DNA of 64,000 nucleotides from an uncultured Bacteroidota bacterium (GCA_903882805.1 CAIRYK010000078.1:62001-126000), one strand, 5' to 3'; positions 23,015 to 33,030 are shown, counted from the stretch's first letter. Notes: generated from the letters alone by a model not told the origin. Program-made: numbers and translations.

Positions 23015-25870
23015 ATGCGTACAATATTATTGTTTAGTTTATTTTTATTATGTTTCACTGCTCAAGCACGTCCGTTACCCAATAATCCACCAATATTTGT
23101 AAATGGTGTGGCTCAGAGCATGAGCGTTTGCATAAGTTCTCCGTCGGTTTCTATCAATGCTATGATGGCTATTGCCGATGCCGATTCAGGTCAAACCGAG
23201 GTTTGGTCTGTGCGCAGGCTGCCCTCACATGGTTCGCTCGATGGCTTTAGCGACATAGCCATATCTACCGGCGATACAATTACGCCTACAGTATATTCTT
23301 ATCGTCCTACCACAGGCTACACTGGTCCCGATACATTTGCCATTCGCATTTGGGATGGTATAGATAGTTCTATTACTACAGTTGCGGTTATGGTAAATCC
23401 GTTGCCGGTAGCAGGTACAATATATGGCGTTAGTAATTTATGCGCCGCAGCAACCGCTACTTATACCGATTCTATTCCCGGCGGTGTGTGGAGCGTCAGC
23501 AATAGTCGCGCTACCATTACCAGCGCGGGCGTTCTTACAGGCGTTACTGCAGGTGTAGATACGGTTTATTATACAGTAACCACAAGTTGCGGCGCCGCAC
23601 GCGCTATGAAGGTGGTGAACATTGAGGTTTACCCAACTCCGGGCACTACAACTGGCGCAGATACATTGTGCAGAGGATCAATAAACAGATTTACTAATAC
23701 AGTGGCAGGCGGCACATGGAGCAGCGATAATATTATGGTGGCATCGGTAGTATCTACTACCGGCTATGTAACCGGCGTAATGCCAGGCAGCGCAATAATC
23801 TTCTACTCTATTACCAATAGCTGCGGAACAGCTACGCGCAACAAGACGGTTACCATTGGCGCTCCCGGCAATGTGGGCGCTATAACCGGCAATACCAACA
23901 TTTGCCAGTTTGCAAGCGATACGCTGAGAGATACCACCGCGGGCGGCACATGGAGCAGCGCTTACAACATAACAGCTATTGTAGGTTCGCTGTCGGGTAT
24001 TGTTACGGGTATTACTCCCGGCACAGCAACTATCATTTACACTAAGGCGCAGTCATGCGGTATTGCAACAGCCACGGCTACTGTGCGCATATTGCCGTTG
24101 CCTACTGCAGCAACTATTTCAGGCCGCAGAGTAATATGCCTTGGCGATACGTCTACACTTTCTGCAAGTTTACCAGGCGGCGTATGGTCTACCCGCGACA
24201 GCGCAATAGCAACTGTAGGTACTGCAGGCGTGGTATCGGGGATAGCATCGGGTACAGCAATTATTTCTTACACTATTACTACCGTTTGCGGTTCGGCTGT
24301 AGCTACTTATACAGTTAATATCAGTCCATCAACAGCTATTGAGCCAATCACCGGATTATTAACTATTTGCCAGGGAGCAACAACTGCGCTTACCGATTCT
24401 TTGCCCGGCGGCGTGTGGAGCAGCTCAGACACTACAGTAGCCACTATAGACGCTACCACCGGAGTAGCATCTGGTGTTAGAATAGGCGCTTCAGTGATAT
24501 CTTATACAGTTACACTGAGCTGCGCAACAGCAACGGCAACAGCAACGCTAACAGTGAAAAATACACCCGTATTAAGCAGCACGCTTACGCCTCCTGCTAT
24601 ATGCGATAATTCTGTATTTATATACACTCCGGTTAGCGTTACGCCAGGCGCCGATTTCTTCTGGCATCGCCCGTTTGTGGGCGGTATTACCAATGCTGAA
24701 GATACCGGCAGAGGCAACCCATTTGAAACATTGCACAACAGCACTTATTACGATGTAGCCGTTACTTACGACTTCACAGTTTCTTCATTGGGTTGTAGCA
24801 GCATACAAACGCTTACAGTGGTGGTTCATCCTACTCCAAGATTGTCATCTGATTTGTTTGATACTATCTGTACAGGCGGCGCTTTCAATTATGTATCGGC
24901 CAGTGCGACAAGCGGTGTAACTTTTGAATGGAACAGAGCGACAGTAACAGGTATTTTACCTGCAAGTTCATTTGGCACGGGCGATATTCATGACACACTT
25001 ACGAACACCACTACCGGCGCGCTGAATGCAGTATATGCGTTTGTACTTACAGCTAATGGCTGCACTAATGCGGAAAACGTAACGGTAAACGTTAGTCCGG
25101 TACCATCGGTAGCGCCTATTACTACACAGTCGCCTAATACGCTTTGTAAGGGTACAATGTATCAGAACTTTGGCGTTGCAAACCCTGCTGCTGCCGGTGT
25201 ATCTTATGCATGGAGCGCAACAGGCGCTACGGTATATGCTCAAGGCGCAGGCCATCAGTATGCGTTGGTAAACTTCCCTACTTCTGGCCGTGCCGTGATA
25301 ACGCTTACAGCCTTGGTAGGCGCTGCTCAATGCAAGGCATCTGATAGCGTGGTGGTAAATGTGGGCGCGACTACTGCGTCTACTTCCGACGTGCTTTATT
25401 TCAATTATCAGTTTGTATATACTGATAATGAAGTGGAGCATTATCAGTGGGGATATGACGATGCCATTACACTCGATTCTTCGATTCTTCGCAATGAGGT
25501 ATTTCAGAGCTACCCAAATAATTCGCCAAACTTTACTAACTACAGATATTGGGTGATGACCACTAAAAATGGTTGCACACAAAAGACATACTACAATACC
25601 CCGCTTGGAGTTGCAAATGCAAACAACAAGGCTGAGCTGAATGTGTATCCTAATCCAACTAGTAGCGCGATTAACGTAACGCTGGGAGGCTGGAATGGCG
25701 GTGAAACTCAGGTTGCTATTGTAAACATGATGGGTCAGCAAGTAAAGATGAGCACAGCGACAGGTAATGTTACACAGTTTGATGTAAACGAACTGCCTGC
25801 TGGTTGCTATTTGGTAAACTGCACCCGCAACGGAATAAAAATTGCTACTGCCCGATTTATAAAGAACTAA
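23015..25870 (+). CDS. Large Ig-repeat surface protein with T9SS type A sorting domain
   Basis: A 951-aa secreted protein with signal peptide (ends near AQA). Residues of about 25-125 form a cadherin/Ig-like unit (TGYTGPDTFAIRIWDG). Five repeats of about 80 residues follow (about 128-525), each of bacterial Ig-like type 2 with the pattern G..ICxG, PGGVWSS, G.VSGI..GTA.ISYT, CG. Three PKD-like units come next (about 525-790), each starting with a Cys-containing strand. The last 80 residues are a Por secretion domain (ELNVYPNPTSSAINV, ending ATARFIKN). Likely adhesin or structural surface protein. The next gene encodes an OmpA/TSP3 protein 27 bp downstream. Confidence 0.88.
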   Translation: MRTILLFSLFLLCFTAQARPLPNNPPIFVNGVAQSMSVCISSPSVSINAMMAIADADSGQTEVWSVRRLPSHGSLDGFSDIAISTGDTITPTVYSYRPTTGYTGPDTFAIRIWDGIDSSITTVAVMVNPLPVAGTIYGVSNLCAAATATYTDSIPGGVWSVSNSRATITSAGVLTGVTAGVDTVYYTVTTSCGAARAMKVVNIEVYPTPGTTTGADTLCRGSINRFTNTVAGGTWSSDNIMVASVVSTTGYVTGVMPGSAIIFYSITNSCGTATRNKTVTIGAPGNVGAITGNTNICQFASDTLRDTTAGGTWSSAYNITAIVGSLSGIVTGITPGTATIIYTKAQSCGIATATATVRILPLPTAATISGRRVICLGDTSTLSASLPGGVWSTRDSAIATVGTAGVVSGIASGTAIISYTITTVCGSAVATYTVNISPSTAIEPITGLLTICQGATTALTDSLPGGVWSSSDTTVATIDATTGVASGVRIGASVISYTVTLSCATATATATLTVKNTPVLSSTLTPPAICDNSVFIYTPVSVTPGADFFWHRPFVGGITNAEDTGRGNPFETLHNSTYYDVAVTYDFTVSSLGCSSIQTLTVVVHPTPRLSSDLFDTICTGGAFNYVSASATSGVTFEWNRATVTGILPASSFGTGDIHDTLTNTTTGALNAVYAFVLTANGCTNAENVTVNVSPVPSVAPITTQSPNTLCKGTMYQNFGVANPAAAGVSYAWSATGATVYAQGAGHQYALVNFPTSGRAVITLTALVGAAQCKASDSVVVNVGATTASTSDVLYFNYQFVYTDNEVEHYQWGYDDAITLDSSILRNEVFQSYPNNSPNFTNYRYWVMTTKNGCTQKTYYNTPLGVANANNKAELNVYPNPTSSAINVTLGGWNGGETQVAIVNMMGQQVKMSTATGNVTQFDVNELPAGCYLVNCTRNGIKIATARFIKN

Positions 25871-25897
25871 TACAATTGTGTAAGTAAAAAAACATTG

Positions 25898-27670
25898 ATG
25901 AAAAAAACAATTCTGATTCTTGCTGTTCTTGGAGGCTCTTATCAAATGCAGGCGCAAAACATTAACCCTGAAGTTGATAATGCTCCTAACGCAGGTTCGT
26001 CGCTGAGAAATAAAATACCGGCAGATAGTTTGTTGTCTAGGTGGTGCATCGATCTTAATCTGGTCGGTGGGCTGCTCAATCAAAACTTTACTTCCGGCAA
26101 CCCACTCGCTCAATATTCAAATGCACTGACAAGCGTCTCAAATATTAGCGATGTGCAATTCAAGGATGGTCTGTCGTTGGGCGCTGATGTGCAGGTAGGT
26201 TACTTTTTTGGCAAGAAGCGTCATTTTGGCGCGGGCCTTGGGGTGTCTTACATGTATCAGCAGGGTAATGTTACCCTCGATGCTTACCATGTGGAGTATC
26301 AGGCTACCGATATTTTTAATAAAACCTACAGGCAGCTCATTACTGCAAATGGGCCTATTAAAGAAGCGATCAAGATATCTAACCTGAACATTCCTATACT
26401 GTTTAAGTATAAGACAAAAATCAGCGAGCGCGTAGGCTTTACTGCCGATGCAGGACTGCTGGTGAATCTGCTGGCTAAGAATTCGTATACAACAGATGCA
26501 TCTTTCGACTACGAAGCTATATACAAGTATAGCGGCGTTAAAGGATCTAACGGCACTGTATATGAAACATCGCCTATACCAGATCCATCAGATCTGATAA
26601 TTAAGAGAGTACCCTATGTAGGCGTTACCTCAAATCCTAATATTGAGGGCTATTTCAATAAACTGCGCGCTGACGGATATAATGTAGGTTTGGGTGTAAA
26701 ACCTAACGCCAATACGGGAAATGTAGATTATAAAGTTGCATCCATTGGATTCCTTGTTCGTCCGGCAGTAAGCTTCTATTTGTCGGAGCAGATGGCGATC
26801 AACCTTGGTGTGTATTACATCTATCAGAACTTTGATAATAACAACAACGGTAAGCTGACAGATAAGTTGGGTAGCTATGGTTCGGTGATGAATGGCGTAT
26901 CGTCGGTGGTGAATCATAACTATGGTATTTCGTTTGGCGCCCGTTACTTCATCAAAACCAAGAAAGATTCTGATGGAGATGGCGTACCAGATGATAAAGA
27001 CAAATGCATAACCGATCCTGGTCCAAAGGCGCTGAATGGTTGTCCAGATACAGATGGCGATGGTATAGCCGATGTAGATGATGCCTGCCCAACAATTCCG
27101 GGCTTAGCTAAGTTCAATGGTTGCCCTGATACAGATGGCGATGAAATACCAGATAACGAAGACGCTTGTCCTACAAGAAAAGGATTGGCTGAGTTTGAAG
27201 GTTGCCCTGATACCGACGGAGATGGTATACCAGACAATGAGGACGAATGCCCTGAAGTAGCCGGACCATCAAGCAATCGCGGTTGTCCGATAGTAGTGAA
27301 AGAACCAGAACCAGAGCCGGAACCAGAGGTTAAGGTATCTAAACCATTGTTGTTTGATGTAGATAAAGTAAGCATAAAGAAATCGTCGCTGCCAGTACTG
27401 AAGGAAACAGCTAAAAAGCTGAAAGAAAACAAGAAAGCGAAGGTGGAAATACATGGCTATACCGACAATACAGGTACTAAGCAATACAACAAGGTTCTTT
27501 CTAAGAAAAGAGCTGTAGTGGTTAAGAACTATCTGGAGCGTAAGGGCGTAGATCCGAAGTCTGTAAAGACCATTGGTCATGGCGTAAAGAACCCTGCAGC
27601 GAGCAACGCTACCAAGGAAGGCAGAGCCAAGAACAGAAGAGTAATTATTAAAATGAAAGATCAGTATTAG
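25898..27670 (+). CDS. OmpA-family protein with thrombospondin type 3 repeats
   Basis: From ATG 25898 (the codon before, TTG, is not needed) 590 aa. A signal peptide (ends MQAQ) is followed by an outer-membrane barrel (about 40-350). Then come four Asp-rich calcium-binding type 3 repeats of the form DTDGDGIPDNEDACP (about 355-465). A Pro-Glu linker (PEPEPEPE) leads to the C-terminal OmpA peptidoglycan-binding domain (about 475-590), with HGYTDNTG and NRRVIIKMKD. It anchors the outer membrane to peptidoglycan. It follows the Ig-repeat gene after 27 bp, suggesting cotranscription. Confidence 0.92.
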   Translation: MKKTILILAVLGGSYQMQAQNINPEVDNAPNAGSSLRNKIPADSLLSRWCIDLNLVGGLLNQNFTSGNPLAQYSNALTSVSNISDVQFKDGLSLGADVQVGYFFGKKRHFGAGLGVSYMYQQGNVTLDAYHVEYQATDIFNKTYRQLITANGPIKEAIKISNLNIPILFKYKTKISERVGFTADAGLLVNLLAKNSYTTDASFDYEAIYKYSGVKGSNGTVYETSPIPDPSDLIIKRVPYVGVTSNPNIEGYFNKLRADGYNVGLGVKPNANTGNVDYKVASIGFLVRPAVSFYLSEQMAINLGVYYIYQNFDNNNNGKLTDKLGSYGSVMNGVSSVVNHNYGISFGARYFIKTKKDSDGDGVPDDKDKCITDPGPKALNGCPDTDGDGIADVDDACPTIPGLAKFNGCPDTDGDEIPDNEDACPTRKGLAEFEGCPDTDGDGIPDNEDECPEVAGPSSNRGCPIVVKEPEPEPEPEVKVSKPLLFDVDKVSIKKSSLPVLKETAKKLKENKKAKVEIHGYTDNTGTKQYNKVLSKKRAVVVKNYLERKGVDPKSVKTIGHGVKNPAASNATKEGRAKNRRVIIKMKDQY

Positions 27671-27689
27671 TTACTGACCCAATAATAGA

Positions 27690-27720
27690 AATGGCCGTCC
27701 GGATAAGGGCGGCCATTTTT
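27690..27720. terminator. Bidirectional terminator between convergent genes
   Basis: AATGGCCGTCC and GGGCGGCCATT pair around GGATAA, followed by TTTTT on the plus strand. It sits between the OmpA gene (+) and the TIGR02757 gene (-). Confidence 0.85.
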
Positions 27721-27751
27721 GGTTGGGGGAATAAGTTTTTAGTGGTAGCTA

Positions 27752-28522
27752 TCAGAAATGCTCGGCCATGCCCAAGCCGAAAAGCGCATAGTCGTAAATC
27801 GCTGGGTCGGAGTCATTGAATTGCTTCAGATGCCCGGAGAGCGTTACCGCGTTTCGCCAGTTCGATTTAATGTTGTCTATACGGCCCATTCTGTGCGCTA
27901 CACGGGCCACGTGCACATCGAGTGGGCAAATGAGCTGCGCAGGCTTAATCTTGCTCCAAATGCCGAAATCTACGCCTTTATCATCGTTGCGCACCATCCA
28001 CCGCAGATACATACATAGCCGCTTACATGCCGAATCGCGGTCGGGAGTGGCTACGTGTTTTCGGGTACGCTCGGGATGTTCTATAGAAAAAAAATATCGA
28101 TGAAAATGCGATAACGCCTCACCAATATTCGCCTGGATATAGGCTGTTTCCGGTACAAAGGCATCCTCCAGCGATGGCCGCCGCTTATAGTGGTATTGCA
28201 GAAATTGTATGAAGTATAGCAGATCAGTAGCGTTGTAGGTGCGATGTACAAAATGCACAAAGGGGCGCAGGTCGTCGTCGGTGTGGTTAAGTATAAAATC
28301 GTAAGGTTTGTTATCCATCCATTGCATCAGCTTTTTACAATTGTTGATGATAGTGGTGCGATTACCCCAGGCAAGCGTTGCTGCAAACAGGCCGGCTATC
28401 TCTATATCTTGCTTTAGCGTAAAGGCGTGTGGAATACAAATTGGGTCGGCGGCAATGAAGGCTGGTTGATTATATAATGTTACTTTTTCGTCGAGAAATT
28501 CTTTGTAATGCCCGTAAGCCAT
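27752..28522 (-). CDS. TIGR02757 (DUF2400) family protein
   Basis: A 256-aa protein matching the TIGR02757 family, found widely in Bacteroidota. Typical features are the start (FLDEKVTLYNQPAFI), DIEIAGLFAATLAWGNRTTI, the middle segment KRLCMYLRWMVR, and the end DYALFGLGM. The fold recalls the HhH-GPD DNA glycosylase superfamily (LDVHVARVAHRMG). Function is not established. The promoter box lies only 4 nt upstream of the start codon. Confidence 0.88.
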   Translation of the reverse strand: MAYGHYKEFLDEKVTLYNQPAFIAADPICIPHAFTLKQDIEIAGLFAATLAWGNRTTIINNCKKLMQWMDNKPYDFILNHTDDDLRPFVHFVHRTYNATDLLYFIQFLQYHYKRRPSLEDAFVPETAYIQANIGEALSHFHRYFFSIEHPERTRKHVATPDRDSACKRLCMYLRWMVRNDDKGVDFGIWSKIKPAQLICPLDVHVARVAHRMGRIDNIKSNWRNAVTLSGHLKQFNDSDPAIYDYALFGLGMAEHF

Positions 28523-28526
28523 ATAG

Positions 28527-28559
28527 CAAAGGTAAAACTAAAACTGCGCTGCGAGCCAA
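28527..28559 (-). promoter_or_regulatory. Promoter of TIGR02757 gene, candidate leaderless
   Basis: On the minus strand TTG (28559-28557), 22-nt spacer, TACCTTTG (28534-28527). The box ends 4 nt before the ATG at 28522, so transcription would begin at or within a few bases of the start codon. Confidence 0.6.
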
Positions 28560-28563
28560 CTGG

Positions 28564-29844
28564 CTAAAAGACCTCGCCGAGATTGACGAATATACCGCTG
28601 GAGCCGTTTTTACCGAAGCCATAGTCTATAGCCAGATTGGTGCGGGTAAACTTATTGAGCCTTACCCTAAGCCCAAGACCATAGGCTGGCGCTATGGTTT
28701 CAAAGCTATTTGTTGTTTGCTCGCTAAACGTCTGCGCATTGGCAAACACCACGCCGCCCAGCAAGCCATTATTGGTTATCCTAAAGCGATATTCGCCCTC
28801 TAAGTAGGCCATGTTGTTGCCGCGGTAACGGCCTTGTATATAGCCCCTTCCAGTATTACTATATGGATCGCCGCCGGTATTGGGCAACATCAGGTAGGGA
28901 GCTTTGCCGCTAACCGTAAACCAGTCGTATATCCACACGGCAAAAACATTGCGCGACTGGCGAGGAAAACGCATATACCGTCGTACATCTACCACCAGCG
29001 ACCGCCAGGATGCGGTGTTGCCAAATATGGTAAGGTTGGGACGGTAGACCACATTTACAAAATTGCCTTTTTGCGGATTGATAGGGTTCTTACGCGTATC
29101 ATACAGAAAATTGAACGAGAAGCCGGATGCGAATTCGGTATTATGCAGGCCGTAGGTCTGGAAATCTGTTGCTACGCCTACAGGAGGGTTTAGCTCGTTT
29201 ATGCCATAAAAATAATCGAGTTTATACCCAATACCCGCATACATGTCTTCCGCCAGTTCGCGCAGTATCGTTTGGTGAATACGCAGCGCCGAGTAGTCGA
29301 TGGTATAGCCGTTGGATAGCGTAGTGTAGCCGCCGAGGCCATATGTAAAAGAGGGGTATTTGAGGTAACGCCAGTCGATAACTATGTTATATTTATTTGC
29401 CCGTGTCCAGATGCTTGTTTGCAGCGGCAGTATTATCTGGTTTCGCTCGGTATAGGTGAGGCTGGAAAGCAGCGTAGATACATTGGCGTCGGGTCGAGTA
29501 TAGAATGCGGCATTTGCGCTTACCAGCGCTGCAAAACCTGTTTGTAAAGTATAGCCGGCTGCAGGCACTGCCGATATGCGCAACCTCGATGATTTGATCT
29601 CACCGGTGTCTTTTCTTTTACCCGTGCCACGATGCCAGATATTGGTAAACACATCTACCAGATCAGTTTCGTCGTTGAGCACATCGTTGAAATGCGCATG
29701 CGGAATAGTGGTATCGGTAGCAATTGTAAACAGCGTAGTATCGGTAGATTGCGCAAGGCCGCCGATGGACGATAAAAGTCCGAAAGCTAATAGTAGCGCC
29801 TTAACTGCAAGTTTCAAATAATCGTTGTTTATTAACTTTACCAA
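28564..29844 (-). CDS. BamA/TamA-family outer-membrane protein (Omp85 barrel, no POTRA)
   Basis: A 426-aa protein with signal peptide (to about GLAQ, residue 32). After a short linker the sequence is a 16-strand-like barrel. GYIQGRYRGNN resembles the VRGY/QGR loop-6 motif of Omp85 proteins, and the end NLGEVF has the terminal aromatic. No POTRA domains precede, as in the small 'surface antigen' proteins of Bacteroidota. Role in membrane insertion or secretion is uncertain. It is encoded just upstream of the TIGR02757 gene, which has its own promoter. Confidence 0.8.
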   Translation of the reverse strand: MVKLINNDYLKLAVKALLLAFGLLSSIGGLAQSTDTTLFTIATDTTIPHAHFNDVLNDETDLVDVFTNIWHRGTGKRKDTGEIKSSRLRISAVPAAGYTLQTGFAALVSANAAFYTRPDANVSTLLSSLTYTERNQIILPLQTSIWTRANKYNIVIDWRYLKYPSFTYGLGGYTTLSNGYTIDYSALRIHQTILRELAEDMYAGIGYKLDYFYGINELNPPVGVATDFQTYGLHNTEFASGFSFNFLYDTRKNPINPQKGNFVNVVYRPNLTIFGNTASWRSLVVDVRRYMRFPRQSRNVFAVWIYDWFTVSGKAPYLMLPNTGGDPYSNTGRGYIQGRYRGNNMAYLEGEYRFRITNNGLLGGVVFANAQTFSEQTTNSFETIAPAYGLGLRVRLNKFTRTNLAIDYGFGKNGSSGIFVNLGEVF

Positions 29845-30014
29845 ATGCTACGCAGCGCGCGCTACCCACTCCCGTTTAGAATAGTTCTTAGACGCTAAGC
29901 GAATGTAAAGGTTAAAATATCAAAAGCAATTTTGCGATAAATAATTTTTATAGTGGATGCCGTAGGTGGATAATCTCGTACTTTTAACTACCCAATACAC
30001 TAAACACGCTGCTC

Positions 30015-30338
30015 ATGCCCGATAATCTGCTACAGGAAACCGCAATTGCTTTGCAGCAGGAGTGGGGCATAGATGCCAGCGGCATGGTGTCGGAAGAGGC
30101 GATACTGCAGTTACTCGAGGCGAGGGTAATAGCAATACTGGCTCAGGGGGCTGAGCCATTTTACAGACTTATGTATAGGTTAGACATTTCTGAGCGCAAA
30201 ATAAATGCGCTACATGGCGAAACCGACGCCCCGGCAAAAATTGCAAGGCTGATATACGACCGCCAGTTGCAAAAGATACAGAGCAGAAAAGCCCACCGCG
30301 CTCAGCGCGATGCCGGAGATCCCGATCTTGCCTGGTAG
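30015..30338 (+). CDS. Conserved-looking hypothetical protein (107 aa)
   Basis: A soluble, mainly helical protein starting MPDNLLQETAIALQQEWG. The central part (LLEARVIAILAQGAEPFYRLMYRLDISERKI) looks like a structured helical domain; the tail is basic (QSRKAHRAQR). No family recognised. Codon use resembles neighbouring genes and the start follows an intergenic region of 170 bp, so it is probably real. It ends 3 bp before the convergent response-regulator gene. Confidence 0.65.
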   Translation: MPDNLLQETAIALQQEWGIDASGMVSEEAILQLLEARVIAILAQGAEPFYRLMYRLDISERKINALHGETDAPAKIARLIYDRQLQKIQSRKAHRAQRDAGDPDLAW

Positions 30339-30341
30339 TAA

Positions 30342-31052
30342 CTACTTTGTAAACTTATAACCCACACCTCTTATAGAGTGGAAATGTTTTGGGTTGCGGC
30401 TGTCGCGCTCGAAAAATTTACGGAAATTAAGAATAAAGTTGTCGATGGTACGCGTAGTAGGGTATACATTATAGCCCCAAACTATCTGCAATATTTGCTC
30501 GCGCGATACTACTTCGCCTTCGTGCTCAATGAGCAGTTTTAGCAGCGCCGCTTCTTTTTTGCTCAGTTCCTGATGAGTGTTGTTGCGGTCGGTAAATTCG
30601 TGAGCGGCAAAATCTATTTTGTATCCGTCAAATTCATAGACATCGCCCATGGCCTGCGGCTCCTTAATTTTCTTATTTTTTACTATCAGTTTGTCTACGC
30701 GCAGCAGTAGTTCTTCTAGGTTAAATGGTTTGGTAAGGTAGTCGTCGCCGCCTTTTTTTAGTCCCTCCACACGGTCGGCGCCGGTGTTGCGGGCCGATAG
30801 AAACAGTATTGGCACATCGTTGTGCTGCATTCTTATGGTTTCGCATACAGTTATGCCATCCATTTCGGGTAGCATTATATCCAGCACTATCAGGTCGAAG
30901 TATTCATTTTTCACCATCTTTATAACAGCAGGGCCGTTATCTACAGTTGTTACCTCGTAGCCTTCCAGCTCCAGGTTCAGCTTTAGGGCTTCGCGAAGGC
31001 TTTCTTCGTCTTCTGCTACTAATAATGATGCTTTGTATGTTTTTGAAATCAT
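30342..31052 (-). CDS. OmpR-family response regulator (winged helix)
   Basis: A 236-aa two-component response regulator. The receiver domain has the acidic pair Glu14-Asp15... (AEDEES), the phospho-acceptor Asp58 (LIVLDIMLPEMDG) and Lys108 (YLTKPF). The C-terminal OmpR/PhoB winged helix (about 140-235) contains REQILQIVWGYNVYPTTRTIDN and ends RGVGYKF. It resembles the RprY group of Bacteroidota. No histidine kinase gene is adjacent, so its partner lies elsewhere. Confidence 0.93.
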   Translation of the reverse strand: MISKTYKASLLVAEDEESLREALKLNLELEGYEVTTVDNGPAVIKMVKNEYFDLIVLDIMLPEMDGITVCETIRMQHNDVPILFLSARNTGADRVEGLKKGGDDYLTKPFNLEELLLRVDKLIVKNKKIKEPQAMGDVYEFDGYKIDFAAHEFTDRNNTHQELSKKEAALLKLLIEHEGEVVSREQILQIVWGYNVYPTTRTIDNFILNFRKFFERDSRNPKHFHSIRGVGYKFTK

Positions 31053-31241
31053 CCTGTATGTGGTTGAACGTGGGCAAAAATATATATTTACACCGACAAA
31101 CCGCCTTTATTGCCCTGCAACAGGTGTTTGCATACTGTTAATATTATAAAATGTTGCAGTGAAATAAACGCCGGCTGCACGCCAGTGGCGCGAGAAGTAA
31201 CAATAGGCTGCAATGATGGCGCAAACGCCGAGTACAAAGAC

Positions 31242-31249
31242 TATATTTG
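31242..31249 (+). promoter_or_regulatory. -7 promoter box TATATTTG
   Basis: A perfect TAnnTTTG match 21 nt upstream of the proposed GTG start at 31271. The TTG inside this box (31247) is where a longest-frame search would place the start of the gene. Confidence 0.5.
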
Positions 31250-31270
31250 TTTACTCATCTTCCTAAACAA

Positions 31271-32980
31271 GTGTACCAGCTTTCTACAATTATTGATATA
31301 TCGGGCGACCCTAAGCCGGGCAAGCCTATTGCTATAAGGTGGTTGTTTTGCCTCCTGTGGTTGTTGCTTTATTTTTTGTATCGGCCGGCGGCTAAGGCTG
31401 GGTTTGTTACCGATTTTACCGGATGGCTTGATCAGGTACAGCATCATCCGTTTTGGGAGTATATCAACCGTTCCAATTTTAAGGCGGTAAGTATGTATCA
31501 GTTTACTCAATTGCTAACCTATATCATTTATCAGTTGCTGGGTATAGATGCAGGCCGGTGGCATTTGCTGTTTATCACACTCCAGGCAGTAAATGCAGCG
31601 CTGCTATATAGGGTGGCGGCCGGTATGCTTACCGATGGCGGCGTTGCCCGAGCAGGCGCTATAGCTTTTGTTGGTTCTTTATTGTTTTGCCTTTCCCCCT
31701 ATCTTTCAGAAGTGATCGTTTGGGAACCTTCGTTTCATTTTCTTACAGGGTTGATGGTGCCTTTGCTGATACTACAATGGGTGCAGCGCTATATACATAC
31801 CGGCGATAATAAGTATGTGCGCAACTCCTTGATTTTGTATGCGCTTTCGCTCTTCTCACTCGAATTGTTTTATGCTACTCCATGGCTGGTACTGACGCTG
31901 GCGTTGTTTTATAGGTTTCATCCTGTCTATCCGCGACGGCTGTTCGGGCAATTGATAGTATGGTTTTTTCTGCCCATGCTGGCTTTGTTTTTATTGCGGT
32001 TTGTGGGGTTCCGGCTGGTGTATGGCAGTTGGGTATCGCGCATTGGTACCGATGCGGTTACCACAATTACTCCTGGCGCTTTTGGCAAGCCCATAAAATA
32101 CCTGTTTCACCTGTTGCTGGTTGGGCGTTATTTTCCATTGGAGCTACGCCAGAAAGCGTACGATTTTTGCGATGCTCAGCGGTCTATATATACTTTTTAC
32201 AGCCTTGTGGTCGTGTCGGTGGGCGTTATTGCCTACCGTGTAAAGTCGCTGAGTAGCAAAGCCAAGGTAGCGGCTATGTTTTATATGTCTATGCTCATTA
32301 CATTGGCGTTGACCATACCATTATGGTTCAGCGAGTTGCTGCTGGTGCACTTCGACCGTTATGTTTATTTAAGTTCCGCATTTTTTTATATGCTGGTTGC
32401 TGTGCTGCTAAGTTATATACCGGTAAATATTGTGCGGGCAGGTCTTATCGCTTTTTTCGCGCTATGCAACTGGCGTTATGCAGTTATGACATCGCGTTAC
32501 TGGGGTAAATCTGAGCGTATTGTTACCAATTTGCTGACCACTATACCCCGAGCCGAGGGTAAGATAATGGTGTTGCTCAACCTGCCCGAGTGTTTTAACG
32601 GCACTCCCATGATAGGGGCTGAAAAAAACAGCGAGTTTAAGCTGATGCACAATCTGCTACATGCCGATCGTAAAATAGACAATGAAGTGTATGATGCCAT
32701 GGCTTATAATATGCTTGTGCCTACCGATGGCGCACACGTAACAGTGGTGAACGACAGTGTGCTGCGGGTGACGCTAAACCAATGGGGTACCTGGTGGTGG
32801 ATGGCAGGACAGGGCGGCATAAGCTATGAAAACAATGTATATAAGCTGGACCTGAAAGATCCGGGGCATTATTATGAGCTGACATTGAAACGCCCGGTGC
32901 AAGATTATTTGCTGCTGTATTCTGTAGGCGATACCTGGAAGATGGCAGATATGAGCAATAGGAGCGGCGACCAAAACTAA
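31271..32980 (+). CDS. Multi-spanning membrane protein, glycosyltransferase-like (C type)
   Basis: About 569 aa from GTG 31271; the start is uncertain because the frame extends to a TTG that lies inside the promoter box. It has around ten hydrophobic segments (LLWLLLYFLY, IAFVGSLLFCLS, LILYALSLFSLELFY, LALFLLRFV, LTIPLWFSELLLV) and a soluble C-terminal domain of about 150 residues with Trp-rich WGTWWWMAG. The layout (short cytoplasmic start, lumenal loops, periplasmic tail) recalls membrane glycosyltransferases or O-antigen-like proteins, but no signature residue confirms this. Function unknown. Confidence 0.7.
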   Translation: MYQLSTIIDISGDPKPGKPIAIRWLFCLLWLLLYFLYRPAAKAGFVTDFTGWLDQVQHHPFWEYINRSNFKAVSMYQFTQLLTYIIYQLLGIDAGRWHLLFITLQAVNAALLYRVAAGMLTDGGVARAGAIAFVGSLLFCLSPYLSEVIVWEPSFHFLTGLMVPLLILQWVQRYIHTGDNKYVRNSLILYALSLFSLELFYATPWLVLTLALFYRFHPVYPRRLFGQLIVWFFLPMLALFLLRFVGFRLVYGSWVSRIGTDAVTTITPGAFGKPIKYLFHLLLVGRYFPLELRQKAYDFCDAQRSIYTFYSLVVVSVGVIAYRVKSLSSKAKVAAMFYMSMLITLALTIPLWFSELLLVHFDRYVYLSSAFFYMLVAVLLSYIPVNIVRAGLIAFFALCNWRYAVMTSRYWGKSERIVTNLLTTIPRAEGKIMVLLNLPECFNGTPMIGAEKNSEFKLMHNLLHADRKIDNEVYDAMAYNMLVPTDGAHVTVVNDSVLRVTLNQWGTWWWMAGQGGISYENNVYKLDLKDPGHYYELTLKRPVQDYLLLYSVGDTWKMADMSNRSGDQN

Positions 32981-33030
32981 AGCCTGAGTGCAGTTAGGTA
33001 GCTAACCTGTCCCGATTTTAAATATTGGTT

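Noticed and set aside
24968-26113. Minus-strand open frame of 381 codons
   Set aside because: It runs antisense across the end of the Ig-repeat gene and the start of the OmpA gene, both with clear domains; its protein is low-complexity and unlike any family.
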